In this document: positions 13,192-24,931 of the stretch, piece by piece
How the letters are laid out: the number at the start of each line of letters is the position of its first letter
Position numbering within the stretch: the stretch's first letter is position 1
Assembly (NCBI GenBank): GCA_019973155.2
Contig: BPQB01000002.1
Span: forward strand, 744,001-808,000
Length of the DNA: 64,000 bases
Source: Phanerochaete sordida
Taxonomy: Eukaryota > Basidiomycota > Agaricomycetes > Polyporales > Phanerochaetaceae
Reading direction: 5' to 3'
Notes under the pieces: model-generated
Told to the model about the DNA's origin: nothing
The model's input: the letters and a program-made list of their open reading frames with translations, nothing else
Databases searched by the model: none
Program-made: the position numbers and the translations under genes

Positions 13192-15887
13192 CGCTGCATC
13201 GAGCGCGCCATTGGTGCGTCTGGTGAGCCTCACAGCCAATGAAATGTATATTATTTGGACGACTCACAGGATTGTGAACGACTTCGCGACGCGTTTGCAC
13301 GACGAGCTGTCGGTTGGGCCTTTCCCGGCAGGCGTAGCCCACATTGTTGGGTGGTCACTTGTGGGCAAAGCGTGCTCTACTGGACAATTTGGAAGCGGCA
13401 TACCCATGGTGCACGGTCTTTCGCCATGCCGTGGGTAATATTTTGCGTTCGCATGGACGTATGCCAAGGGGTCGGGCTGCTGTCCATCAATATCCGGTGG
13501 TAGCGCTGCCTGCTGAGGCGTGCATGAGAGAGAGCTGATGCGACCCGGCGGCGCTCCCGTGCACTCGGTAACGTCGGTCTCTCCTATGGTGGTAAATATC
13601 TCAGGGTAACTGTGGCTGAAGACACGGTAAAAAGCTTGGTACGCGCATGCCAAATTGCTGGCAACGTCATTCATCTGACTCGCAATTTCTCATGGGAACT
13701 CTGCAGTGATACGGAGCGTCAGTGGTAGCGGTGAGCATAGAAATGCAACGCACCACGTATGTTCTAGGAGTGTGAAGAGCTCGTAAACAAGCTCTTCGAT
13801 CCTCTGCACGCTTGTCTCGACGGAGGAAGAGACTGTTGGGACGTGGCGCGGCAGATGCAGGCACAGGCATCCATACATGATTTCTACAACAGCATCGGTT
13901 CCGATGTGTTTGTTACCCATGATAGCGCAGCTGCCAAGCACAATTGATTAACGTATGATGGCCCTAGAAGCGTAAAAATAGAGCGTGAGTCGCGGTCCTC
14001 GCACGAAAAGTGTGAGATACCGGGCTCCCGGTGGGAATCGGTCGAAGAGCACCTTCACCCGGGCGTGATGAGAGGACCGCGGCGTTGCAAAGCACGCGCA
14101 GATTCGTAGTGCAGTAGCTTTCCAGGCGGAACGCATAGGACCGCAGCTCAACTCTTGGGTGATACAGGATCCGCAGGTCGTTCTGCAGTGAGCATGACGG
14201 ACCACTGTGCCACGTCGTCGCCCGAGCCGACTTGGACAAGCACAGCCCTACTCGCCTTGGCGTCTTTGAGCTTAGACAGAGGCAAAATTTGTTACTGTCT
14301 CTCTGCGGCCAGGTGTCTGCAATAAATCAGTGGTCACCCGCTTGAGAGGATGGTCAATTTGGTGGAAGGTGAAGAGGCCATCCGACGATGTCCCGGGGGA
14401 TTTGTGGAGACCACGTGGATCTAGCGTCCCCGCGGTTCCGGGGTCCGCGCGCGAGGCCTTCGCGGCTCGGCCTCGATTCGACATCCACTACGTCTAAGCC
14501 GACAGCGACGTGGACGCCTTCCTGTCCTTGCAAAACCTTTTCATTTCGGTTTGGTGAGTTTATGGCGGTGTACTACAATTACGGTTTACCTACCAGTCAA
14601 AGTATTTGCTATTCAGATTTTTGAAGTGCTCAGCTCGAGGAGAGATGGTCTCTGAAGCCGCTGCATTGTCTAAACATACTGTGCAGACAAAATGCTCTTT
14701 ATCTAAAAGCACCCGGCGCCCCAGCTCTCCCAGCACCGACCCTTGTTCAGTACGGGGAGGGTGAGGCTTATGAATAGACACATTCATCTTGACGAACTGG
14801 GCGTCATGAAGCCGTACGCCACGTGCGCAGCTGAAGATGCATCGCTGAGAAAATGTGTTGAGCTGACCGAGTTCAGCGTGGATGTTACTGCAGCCCTGTG
14901 TACATGCCTGCGAGTGGAGACTAATTTTTGTCCTCGATATAACTCTGCAGCTATGCAGACTCGCACGCGACTATCATGAACAACAGTTATCCAGCGCGTT
15001 TTAGGTCGCACTCCGTATAAATACAAGCCGTAGGTTGCCATACTCATCTCAGCACCCATGGCTGTACTGACTCCGATCTCGCTCCAGCCTACACGTCGGT
15101 GCCAGTGCCACACGCCGTCTGCAGATTGCCGAACAGCCTTTGTCAGCGGACCATGCCGTGCGGAGTCGCCGTGCGTGCTACTGCTGGACAGCCTCGTGCT
15201 CGATCTCACGCGGCGAGGCTGAAGACATACCGCGAGAGGCACGACGTCAGGCGTGGGCATAATCCCATGCCGAAGTGGTAGTGCCCCTATCCTATGCAAT
15301 GGTTCGTCCTGTCGCGCTCTCAGCGCCAGCTTTTCTGTCCAATGGCCGCCGTTCACTTCGCTTTACTTTTTGTTAGCGCGCCATCCTATGATTTCTTACA
15401 CAGGCCAATAAGCGGATCTCTGGCAGGATCATCTGAGCTGCCAATGTCAGCTCAAGGTGATATGTGCGTACGGCACCCGCCGAGAGCTGTACACTCACAG
15501 CCCTTGGTTTACGGGCGAAGAACGGAGCAAACCTCTCCGCCACTTTACACAGCCACGGTATGTTTCTCGATCTTTGTCATTTTGTGATTTGCCGGACGGT
15601 CGGGATGTCCTTCGTTCCTGACATCCCACCTCATGATGAACCTATGAATAGACGGTAAGCTCAACAAGTCTCACGATTACGACGATGGCATCTGATTTTT
15701 GCTGCGGCACTTTGACATTTTGGTACCACGCATATTCTCGTATCAAGGCTATTTGCGCCCTGATACTAGTAAGCTTAATGCAGAGTTCGTCGCAGTCTCA
15801 GACGAGCTATTCCCATAGGTCTCATTACCTCCCTCCCTCCCCAGAGCACCGTCGCACACTTCCACAAGTTCTCTCAGCGCTGGCTCA
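13192..15887. other. Long divergent intergenic region
   Basis: About 2.7 kb between the peroxidase (minus) and the first DUF6533-type gene (plus). Several open frames of 60-190 codons occur, for example a minus-strand one at 14784-15356, but none shows a domain, sensible splice structure or family resemblance. One TGCACTC match to the TGCRCNC metal-response consensus lies at 13560-13566, no more than expected by chance. I see no repeat or element. Confidence 0.4.
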
Positions 15888-17406
15888 ATGCCAAATAATA
15901 TTGGCGACCTCAAAGTCTTGCAGGGCTTGTGAGTTCGTCTACAAGAGCGCTGTGCAATATGTTAACTATCACGTTTGGCTAGCAACATAGTAGGGTCCTC
16001 TTTCGCAGGTGAGCGTTATGCACTATATGTACTAGCTGACGCTGAATTCCATCTTTCGAAGCTCTGGTTTTGTATGAACACAGCATCACGCTCGCACAAG
16101 AGGTCGAGACGATCTGGAGAAGAAAGCTTACCGTGCCATCCGTTCTCCTGCTGGCCACCCGATTATCCCTGTTACTATTCGCTGTGACATGCGTAATGTC
16201 TCTCTCAGGGTGCGGTGCAACATGAATGATGCTGTTTACGTCTCAAGCTGAGTCATTCCTTGACGACTTAGGTACCAATGTGTTATCTCGGGAAATATTG
16301 GAGAGATCATAATCGCCGCCGGATACCTGCCAGTGTACTGTAAGTGAGCCTCGTTCGGACTCCGGTACATGCCTTCATTGACCTGACTACAGTGTTCCTG
16401 TCGTTCAGAGTATTCGCACTCTGGACACGCAACTGGACATTGTTCACCGTAGTTTTTGTTCTTGGCCTCACGCCCACTATCACGAACAGTGCGAGTAGTA
16501 TTCAGCCAGTACCATGTGCTCAAGACTAACACCTGCCACCGTTACACAGCAGTTGACTGCAGCGGCCTACACATACACACCATTACTTGGGCCAGTCACA
16601 ACCTGCCTTACTGTTATCAAGCCGTGGGCTGTTTCGGAGCTCAACCGAGGCTATACCATGTATGTTGACTTCCTCAGCAATGTTAAATTTCATAGCTAAG
16701 CTCTGGATAGCGGTGAGCCTCGTTCCTGCAACCAATAGGTGCATCGTCGCTCGTGGCTGACTGTTCACGATGCGCAGGTGATTATTTTACACAGGGAGCG
16801 ATTCTCTGTCAAGACATTCTGGTTCTGTGCTTGACATGGCATGCATCGTACCAGAGCTGGAGGAATGCAAGGAGAGCAAAAATTCAGGTTACGATATCGG
16901 AGTGCATACTGCAGGATGGTATGCCGCTCATGACGTCCTCCAAGCTACTGACCCTAGCTCTTCCGTTACCAGGAACGGTATACTTTGTGTATGGGCTTAT
17001 TCTTTGCCTCGAACCTACGGCTTATAGCCTCTCACAAAGCATCATGTTCGCGATAAATGTCGCGCAAATGGCGATATTTAATGTACGTCCATCCCCGTCA
17101 CGTCGATGAAGCGTTACCGTACATAATTATATATTCTAGGATGAAGTTGGAGAGATGCTTGGAGTATACGTCAACGGAATGGTGAGCATTCGGATCGTTT
17201 GACAGGGACTTTTTCTCTTTTTCTGACTGGCCTGCCAGCCACTTGTCTTAGGGGCCCGGTTCATGATGAACCTTCGTCAGGCCAGTTATTGCAGCAACCT
17301 GCTACCGTACTCGGCCACCGCATCCGTGCATCAAACAAGTATGCTGGGTAATATTGCTGAACCCCTCGAGTTTCATGCTTCGCAGTCCAGTGGAGATAGA
17401 TTTTGA
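15888..17406 (+). CDS. DUF6533-type integral membrane protein, copy a
   Basis: Multi-exon gene of a basidiomycete membrane-protein family of unknown function. Exon 1 (ATG at 15888) codes MPNNIGDLKVLQGF and is followed by a 26-nt exon 2 at 15983-16008. The hallmark is LVLYEHSITLAQEVETIWRR, then a helix LLLATRLSLLLFAVTCV, then SFRVFALWTRNWTLFTVVF. The intron after LTPTITNS starts with GC (16491), while the paralogues use GT at that site. A 2-nt microexon (16711-16712) is needed to keep frame; every other splice I tried gives an immediate stop. Later exons give DYFTQGAILCQDILVLCLTW, RAKIQVTISECILQDG, then GARFMMNLRQ and LGNIAEPLEF. The TGA stop is at 17404-17406. Role unknown. Confidence 0.75.
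16711..16712 (+). other. Predicted 2-nt microexon (CG), DUF6533 copy a
   Basis: The upstream exon ends at 16659 with AT; intron 16660-16710 (51 nt, GTATGT...TAG) is followed by CG and then intron 16713-16777 (65 nt, GTGAGC...CAG, with CTGAC as a likely branch point). Joining AT+C gives Ile, and G+GT gives Gly, entering the frame GDYFTQGAILCQD. No single-intron alternative keeps the frame open. Confidence 0.75.
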
Positions 17407-18417
17407 TTCGAGGTGAGCTAATCCAGCAGTCAATCTTAGTTTGTAGGGGTTGACTGAGTTCCCAGATCATGATTGCAGGAGGGAAACGGGACTTCAGCGT
17501 CAGTGTATCAGTCTGAAGAGGCTTGCGTCGGTGCAGGGCTCGCAGATCCTCCGATTTCTCTCGAGCCCGTCGCCTGTCAAAGTTTATTGCGCTGGTGCTT
17601 GAGCTACCTTTGTCCCCCAGGTCGATGGGTTGCCTCTCAATATTGTTCGTGAGCGCATGCGTGCAATTCCGAACTGGCTAGACTATTCCAGCTATTGCCG
17701 GTTTGCGCATTACCAAAGTCTGGATGGAGATGTCCCGTTACGGTCGCAAAGCGGTAATAAGGTACGTATCGCAGTCGATTGTCGACTGTAATTGCAAATG
17801 ACTAGACCTCTAGGGAATAATGTTCCCAGGTGCGGAGCGTGTACAGATGTAACGAAGCCAAGATCTACTTCAGCAAGGGCGTTCGATTATGCCAAGTAAA
17901 GTGACTAGAGATCCATAGGCATACAATCTTTTCCCACCTCTTCTCACACTTCCCCCGTGAAGCCCGCCCTGTCATCGCGAAGCCCAACGCAATCATCGTC
18001 GGGAGATAGGGCCCAACGCGACTCACGACTGAGAGCGCGGCGGGTGAGCTCCATCCACCTAGACCCTGACACTCCATGCAAACGAGCTGATATCTCACTG
18101 CGCCGGCGTTGCATCTCTGATCATGGCACAGCAATATGTATTGCCCAGCTCCCGCGCGTGCGGTCCGCGACCGGGCGCCCAGGGTAGCGCGCCCGCCGTA
18201 GCGCGTCTCTCGGCGTAATGCAGGCAGGTAGGCATCGACAACGCGGTAACTATGGCAGATCTCGTCCCTGGACGAGCCTAGAAGACACCAGCATGGAAGA
18301 TTTTGGACTTTGTTCTTATTAGGTGCATTTCTTTCAGACCTTATAGGAGGCCCTGGCGGCGGCCTCCCTTCGTGCCACTCCTCGGCTTCGCATTTTCACT
18401 GAGGCACGACGCCGCCC
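17407..18417. other. Intergenic region between DUF6533 copies a and b
   Basis: About 1.0 kb with no gene that I can support. It should hold the terminator of copy a and the promoter of copy b. Confidence 0.4.
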
Positions 18418-20040
18418 ATGTCTTTTGACTACGACAGCGAGCAACTAAGGAGCTTCCAGCTCTCGTACGATCTTTCTTTATGCCACAATTTACCTAATAC
18501 TCACAGTCACTCTAGGAACTATGTAGGATGCTCTTTCGCAGGTCCGGACCAGTGGCTCCCGCTCACACACAGTAGCTGACGATGTGCCACCAAAGCGCTG
18601 ATCATCTACGAGTACAGTATCACCTTCGGGCAAGAAATCGAGACGATCTGGAAACGAAAGGTCACGGTCGCGTCTGGCTTAGTGCTGGTGGCGCGATGGA
18701 TGCTCCTACTGCTCGCTGCGGCGTGCATATTGACCCCGACAGCGTATGTCGCCTCCACCCTATTCTAAATCCCTACTGACCGCATATACCTTCTCTTTAG
18801 CCGCGGCTGTACAGCAGCGGGAAATATAGTACATGTGATGTTCGCCGTGGGTTACCTGCCAGTAAACTGTGAGTCCTCAGCGTACTCGCGAAATGCTGTC
18901 TCTATGCTGATGTGACACCAGTGTTTCTGTCTCTCCGTATTTTTGCGCTCTGGGGGAGGAATTGGACGTTGTTCACGATTGTTTTTGTCCTTGGCCTTGC
19001 GCCCTCCCTCACTAACAGCGTAGGTTTCGCGGAACGTGTACGACTAAACGGTTACTAAATCGGACGGCATACTAACAGCTCGGAGCCGCGGACTTTACAT
19101 TTGCCCCATTCGTCGGACCTGTCTCCGCCTGCCTGGATTTTCTGAAACCCGTTTACGCTGCTAACTTCAACCGAAATTACACTATGTGAGCCCTGACATC
19201 TGTTTGCTGGAGCCGACTCAGCTTCTAACGCTCACGTAGAAGTGCGCTCATTACTGCTTATCTATTCTGCGATAGTTCTGATCTGAACGCGACCGACTAG
19301 GCGATTATACTGCGCAGGGCGCACTGCTTCTGCAGGACCTCACGGTGATCAGCCTGACATGGATCAAGTCATATCGCAGATGGAAGGATGCGCGCCGGGC
19401 CAAGGTCCCCGTCTCAATTCTGGAATGTATTCTACGTGATGGTGAGCCCTCATCGATGTCTGGATTTATTTCTTGACTGATCCTACCTTCGCCCCCAGGC
19501 ACCGTATATTTTGTGTACGCACTACGCATCTCCGTCTGCTCAAAGCTGACTAGTAGCTGGCCATAGGATCATGTTCGCAATCAACATTACGCAGCTTGTC
19601 ATCTTCAACGTAAGTATGTACGATCTAGTCTCGTATGTCAGGCTTTGATCGCGATGCTCCTGAATCCAGGCCGAGAGCGGAGAAGTTCTCGGAGTATATG
19701 TCAACGCCATGGTACGCTTGTCAAATGTCCGACTCCAAGGTCTCCATCTCACTGCGTGGCCCAGCCCCTCGTCCTGGTATCGCGGTTCATGATGAATCTA
19801 CGCCAAGTCGCTGGCCCAGCGGACTCCTTCTCTATCTCAACTGTCGCTTTCCAGGCAAACACAGACATGCTAGGGAATATCGCGGAGCCGATTGAGTTTC
19901 ACGTCACGCAAGCGAGCAGCGTTGGTTCTTCGGAGACACGTTGCAGCGAAGATGGCGAGATCCCCATGTTTACGCTGCGAGAAGGCGGGACGCAGACATA
20001 CGACACAACGGCTCAGCATGGGGGCTCTACCTCGGCATGA
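18418..20040 (+). CDS. DUF6533-type integral membrane protein, copy b
   Basis: Tandem paralogue of copy a. Exon 1 (MSFDYDSEQLRSFQLS) and the 26-nt exon 2 (18516-18541) lead to LIIYEYSITFGQEIETIWKR, the DUF6533 hallmark. Membrane segments follow: VLVARWMLLLLAAACIL, IVHVMFAVGYLPV, then LSLRIFALWGRNWTLFTIVF. A 2-nt microexon lies at 19240-19241. After it come DYTAQGALLLQDLTVISLTW and RAKVPVSILECILRDG. A short intron (donor GTACGC at about 19515) removes stops before IMFAINITQLVIFN. The C-terminus has VSRFMMNLRQVAG, NTDMLGNIAEPIEFH, and a polar tail ending at TGA 20038-20040. Topology fits a multi-pass membrane protein; function unknown. Confidence 0.8.
19240..19241 (+). other. Predicted 2-nt microexon (AA), DUF6533 copy b
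   Basis: The upstream exon ends ...NRNYT+AT at 19185. Intron 19186-19239 (54 nt, GTGAGC...TAG, branch CTAAC) precedes AA; intron 19242-19300 (59 nt, GTGCGC...TAG) follows. AT+A gives Ile and A+GC gives Ser, entering SDYTAQGALLLQD. Reading through instead reaches TAG and the wrong frame. Confidence 0.75.
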
Positions 20041-20703
20041 GGTCGCTATTATAGTGCTTCCTGCATAGTAGCTCATTCAACATACTCATAATTTTGAGCG
20101 CAATGAAGCCTGACCGCCGGCTATCTGGCCTGCCGATTCTGTTGCGAGGCTCGCTCTCGCAACCTGCGAGCTAAACTTAGAGAAGGCCGGCGGGATGTCT
20201 TGTCCCGGTGTCGGAGGGCGCATCAGTGTATCGCTACGGCGCTTGAGGCGTTAGGCGCACACGCAAGCAGCTCTTCTCTCTTCCACCACGATGTATGATG
20301 TCGAGCCACTCTAAAAGAAGCTAAAATAGGTGTGTATTCCCACTCCATTCCACTCAGGTAGTACATAGTTTTAACAAGATGCTGATTATAGCTTTGAGTG
20401 ATCTAAATTGCATGCGCACGACTCGTCTCCGTGGGGCAGTGACACAAAAGGTATATATGTTTACAGTGCGGTCGCTCGTGGGCACAAACTCCTGCCACCT
20501 GTGCTCATTGTATATCACTGCATATCTAAGATAGAAGCTTAGCCCCACTATCAGCATGCGACCTAAGGCAAGCCTGAGACCCATCGAGCTCCGACGTCCC
20601 ACGGATGCGAAAATGCTTCTCACATAAATGCAGCCAGTCATGCGGGCCAGGTCTCGAGGCTCTTCCCTCTCCGATTACCTTCAATTGCGGCGCATTGACG
20701 ACG
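20041..20703. promoter_or_regulatory. Intergenic region before the permease
   Basis: 663 bp with no recognised gene. An in-frame ATG exists at 20605 upstream of the permease start, but its 33-residue extension is Cys/Pro-rich and unlike permease N-termini, so it is treated as leader sequence. Confidence 0.35.
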
Positions 20704-22454
20704 ATGGCTGAAGTCGACAAAGAGGATGGCGGAACGATGCTAGAGGTCGCCGACGCTCTTGGCGCCGCCCAGCAAGCAAGCGCACACGACGAGCGAGACA
20801 TGAAGCGCATGGGCAAGCAGCAAGTGTTCTCGCGCAACTTCCGCATAGCCACCTCCATCGCGTTCACTTCATGTGTCATGGGCACCTGGGAGCTCATCCT
20901 CACGACCTCAACGCCTGCTCTTGTCGCAGGCGGCACCGCTGGCCTCTTCTGGTCGACTATCTGGGGCTATGTCGGACAGGCGTTTATCGTTCTATCCCTG
21001 GCCGAGATGGCTAGCATGGCACCGACGGCGGGCGGGCAGTATCATTGGGCAAGTGCTCGTCAAGCGCGAAGCTGTTTTAAACGCTGACTTTGCATAGGTC
21101 TCGGAGTTTGCACCTCGTCAATATCAAAAGATCCTCAGCTATACTTCGGGCTGGCTCAGCACGCTATCCTGGAACTCTATGTCTGCAGTTCTCTGCTTCG
21201 AATGCGCGCAAATTGCTCAAGCCATGATCGTCTTGAATAACCCAAATTACGTCTCCCAACGATGGCACACGACCCTGCTGACTATCGCGTTCACGTCCCT
21301 GCTAGGTACGCGTCTGCGTCGCTGTTGTCATACTCCTTTCGCTCACAGCCAGTTCAGGCGCATTTAACGTATTCGCCGCCCCATGGCTCGCGACCCTCGA
21401 GGGAATCTTCGCCTTCTTGCACTACCTCATCTTCATCCCCTTCATCGTGGCAATGTGGGTTCTGGCGCCGGAGAAGCAGCCCGCGCACACGGCGCTGCTC
21501 ACGTTCCAGGACAACGGCACGGGCTGGGGCCCCGCCGTCGCGACGCTCGTCGGGCAGGTCACCGCGATGTTCACGCTCGTCGGCTCCGACGCCGCCGCAC
21601 ACATGTCCGAGGAGATCCGCGACGCCGCTGCCGCCGTCCCGCGCGCGATGTGGTGGAGCTTCCTCGCAAACGTCCCGCCTACGCTCGCCGTGCTCGTTAC
21701 ATTCTGCTTCTGCCTCGGCCCCGCTCCCGCCGCGCTCGACAGCGCGACGGGCTTCCCCGTCGTCGATATGTTTGCCCGCATGGCGCGCGGGCCCGCCGGC
21801 GCGACCGGCCTCACATTCGTCACGCTCGTCCTCGTCGCGATCGTCGCCGCGGCGGCGCAGGCGAGCACATCGCGCGCCACGTTTGCGTTCGCACGCGACG
21901 ACGGGCTGCCCTGTGCACGCTTCGTCGGCGGCGTGCACCCGCGCTGGAAGGTCCCCGCGAACGCGATCATTGTCAACGTCGCCTACACGGCTGCGCTCAG
22001 CCTCATCAACATCGGCTCGACGGCCGCATTCGATGCCGTCCTCAGCGTCGGCGTCGTCGCGCTCATGGCGACGTACAGCATCAGCATCGCGTGCGTGCTG
22101 CTCAAGCGTGTCCGCCGCGAGCCCCTCGTACATGCGCGGTGGTCGTTCATCAAGAAAGATGCCGAAGGACGCAGAGGCGACGGGAGCTTTGGGCGGTACG
22201 GCATCTATGTCAACGGCATCGCCCTCGCATACTCGCTCTGGTCGTTCTTCTGGTCTTTTTGGCCTGCGATGAAGCATCCGACGCCGGAGGGTATGAACTG
22301 GGCTGTCGTGATCTTCGGAGCGATCATGATATTTGCTATCTTCAATTATGTTGTCCGTGCACATCGCGTATACGAGGGCCCTGTAGCCAAGGTAGTGGTC
22401 ATAGAACAGGAGAGCGTGGAGACGTTCTCGGAGGGCAATGAAGAGAAGAATTGA
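20704..22454 (+). CDS. APC-superfamily amino-acid/GABA-type permease
   Basis: About 550 residues with some twelve membrane segments, a typical fungal amino acid/choline (GABA-permease-like, UGA4/HNM1 group) transporter of the plasma or vacuolar membrane. After a polar N-terminus comes QQVFSRNFRIATSIAFTSCV. Family motifs include LAEMASMAPTAGGQYHWVSE, SWNSMSAVLCFECAQ, the conserved SDAAAHMSEEIRDAAAAVPR, and RATFAFARDDGLPCA. Exons: 20704-21048, 21098-21305 and 21358-22454. The first intron (21049-21097, 49 nt) is GC-AG (GCAAGT donor) and sits exactly inside the HW/VSE motif, which supports the splice. The substrate cannot be fixed from sequence. Confidence 0.9.
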
Positions 22455-23026
22455 GGCTGGATCAGTCGCATACATGCTGTAATAGCTTACGAGCCATCTG
22501 CAACATTTTGAGTATCATCCTCGTGAGGAACCGAAGGGTCAGGTTGCTGTTCATTGGGGTAAGTGATTCCCAGCGGTGCCTGCCGTCCGCACATGCGCTC
22601 GACGGTGTCCCTGAACGTCTCCTCCCAAGCATCTTCTATCTTCAGGGTCCCCTCGGTATCGGCCTCATACCCAATGTTAGAGTTGGCGAACAGCCAGGGG
22701 ACGTCGAGGCCCATGCACGGCGCACGGATAGCGAACGCGATGACGCCGACTTTGTCGCCTCGGGCAAACAGATCGCGGGCGCTGGCCTGCTTGGAGAGAA
22801 CAAACCCCAAACCTTCGCCCGTGATAGAACCCCAACGCTGTGCCTCCATGACTTCGATGGTATCGACGGTGTGCCGCTGCCAGAGCTTAGCGGAAGAGCG
22901 CAGGCCCGGTACGCGCTTGAGTGTAATGACGACCACGTTTGTCCGCCAAGCGTCTGGGACTTTAGGAAGGTTTAATATGTTGAACGACGCCTGGAACACG
23001 GCGGCCAAAAACTTGTCTTTGAATGC

Positions 23027-23030
23027 GCGG
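23027..23030. repeat. Target-site duplication, left (GCGG)
   Basis: GCGG directly abuts the left end of the foldback element and is repeated directly after its right end. Removing the element plus one copy restores the reading frame seen in the intact paralogue. Confidence 0.75.
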
Positions 23031-24066
23031 CACTGCAGGCATCCGAGGATTTCGTCCCTGCTGAAATGACTCGGAAATCCTGCGCAAAGATGACATGCTG
23101 TACCACTTTCTGAGTCGTGTTAGTAGAACAAAAATGTATCCTTTTGTAGGCCTTTTTGAGCAATGTCGGGCCTGCGGACACGACGCCTGTCGTGTGGGCT
23201 GAAATGATCACGAAATTGCCCTAAAAGGTAGCATGGCGGAGCGCCAGAAATGACTGACGAAGTCATTATTTCCAAGCCCTTTGTGCTGCCTTTCAGCACG
23301 TCTGAAATCCTTTATTTCTGCGGATATGAAAGACAGCCAATCACATGGATCAAAATTGAGATGAAAGGCCTCATTTCCGCCTCATTGTAGACATGCGGAC
23401 ATTGCCCTGAAACGTCGCCTTTTTGAGGCATGTCAGCAGTCTGAAAAGGGCAGCTTTTGGACCAATTGTCGACCCATTTCTGCCACTCTGAAATGAGGCT
23501 GAAATCTCGGTTGCTACCAGGTGCTCCTAGTTGCTCCCGGATGCGCTACAGCGCGCTGAGACGCAACCAGTTGCAACTGGCTGCAACCGAGATTTCAGCC
23601 GCATTTCAGAGTGGCAGAAATGGGCCGGAAATTGCTCCAAAAGCTGCCCTTTGAGGCTTGCTGACATGCCTCAAAAAGGCGGCGTTTCAGGGTAATTTCC
23701 ACATCTCTACAATGAGGCATAAATGAGGCCTTTCATCGCAATTTTGACACATGGGATTGGTTATCTTTTGCCACTCCGGAAATGAGGGATTTCAGATGTG
23801 CTGAAAGGCGCCACAAAGGGTTCGGAAATGATGACTTCGTCAGTCATTTCTGGCGCTCCGCCATGCTACCTTTTAGAGCAATTTCGTGATCATTTCAGCC
23901 CACACGACAGGCGTCGTGTCCGCAGGCCCGACATTGCTCAAAAAGGCTGAAAAAAGGATAGATTTCAGTCCTACCGACATGACTCTGAAATTCCACTGCC
24001 ATGTCATCTTTTCAAGGGATTTCCGAGTCATTTCAGCAGGGACAAAATCCTCTGATGCCTGCAGTG
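23031..24066. mobile_element. Foldback (MITE-like) DNA element
   Basis: 1,036 bp, almost wholly an inverted repeat. The left arm 23031-23514 and right arm 23583-24066 are each 484 nt and closely complementary, around a 68-nt centre. The ends are CACTGCAGGCATC and its complement. No transposase frame is present, so it is non-autonomous. CACTG termini recall the CACTA superfamily, but the duplication appears to be 4 bp (GCGG) rather than the usual 3, so the class is uncertain. The arms are crowded with TGAAATG/CATTTCA words. The element lies in the coding sequence of a MYND-finger gene. Confidence 0.88.
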
Positions 24067-24070
24067 GCGG
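24067..24070. repeat. Target-site duplication, right (GCGG)
   Basis: Second copy of the 4-bp GCGG duplication, directly after the right terminus of the foldback element. Confidence 0.75.
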
Positions 24071-24476
24071 ATTTCCGCGTATATCTGTGTTGGGGCGATG
24101 ATCGAGGAGCGGTCCTTTGCCTGGGCAAAGGCGATTTCGTCGAGACGGGCTTCCTCGCGCAATATCTGCCTCTTCCACAGACATTCGTCCTTATGATCTG
24201 GCCAGTGCTGTTTCTGGCACGCCGCACTCTAAGTGGACGTGATGAATGAAACAGCGAGGATATTTGGTGGATCCGAGACGCACACAATAATTGACCACTT
24301 TGCAGCCCCCGCACAGCATGAGCTTCCTCCCTGCAGCCTCCCTGTCTTTTGCACCTAATGCTTCGTCAGGGATAGATTGCGCAGCATCTCATGCTGGTGC
24401 ACTCACAGGTCTTGCATTTGATGAATATATGGCGCGCTGCTCTAGATTCGATGTTCATCTGCCGGGAGGTCGACAT

Positions 24477-24931
24477 CGCTGGAGTTACCGTGCTCTGGTG
24501 GGATTGAGAAACAGGATTGACGGCGGGGAGACAGCTAGAAAGAACCGGAAAATATGCGTAGGGAGAGATGGAAGTCAATGCAAGTGGAAAGGCAGGGATG
24601 GTGGACGAAAAGCATCCGTGTCAGAGCGCGTCGCGTTGGCGGAAGGTAGTTCCCACGGTTCGTACAGTCTGTCCGCGGCGGCCGCGGCGGAATACTCGAC
24701 GGTGTCGTCACCACAGGACCCCTACCAAGCAAGTATTTCGGCCACAACAGTTCGATACAAATGATAATCATGGTGTAGGAAGACGTGCATATATCAGTCA
24801 AAGATGTACAGCGGCACACGAAACGAAGCAGGAGTATATAGCACGACTAGCGGCAAAGTTGTGGGTACAGAACTCAGCAGGAAAGGAGAGAACGCGAGGG
24901 CATGTCAACGGCGTAAATATGTTGTATGGCC
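24477..24931. other. Intergenic region between MYND paralogues
   Basis: 455 bp. It includes the promoter of the disrupted MYND gene and the 3' flank of its intact paralogue. No gene is recognised. Confidence 0.4.

Larger units (their letters stand above)
22487..24476 (-). pseudogene. MYND-finger protein gene split by a transposon
   Basis: Paralogue of the gene at 24932-25880. The start MSTSRQMNIESRAARHIFIK leads into a MYND zinc finger: CKTC (second Cys codon split by an intron), LCGGC, NYCSAACQKQHWPDHKDEC. It continues LREEARLDEIAFAQAKDRSS and IYAEIR, where coding stops at a 1,036-bp foldback insertion (23031-24066). Immediately past the element the paralogous sequence resumes: RAFKDKFLAAVFQASFNILN, through VGVIAFAIRAPCMGLDVPWL to FRDTVERMCGRQAPLGITYP and a stop at 22487. 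Both halves are otherwise open and well conserved, so the insertion looks recent. As it stands the frame reads into the element and stops within about 12 codons, removing the C-terminal domain of unknown function. Confidence 0.85.

Noticed and set aside
13560..13566. TGCACTC match to the metal-response consensus upstream of the manganese peroxidase gene.
   Set aside because: One match in about a kilobase on both strands is the chance expectation; it is also far from the TATA box.
14784..15356. 190-codon minus-strand frame in the region upstream of the peroxidase.
   Set aside because: No domain, no intron pattern, composition unlike neighbouring coding exons.
21354..22475. 373-codon minus-strand frame opposite the APC permease, plus two long plus-strand frames in other phases.
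   Set aside because: Composition typical of antisense to GC-rich membrane-protein codons; the permease frame is contiguous and carries family motifs.
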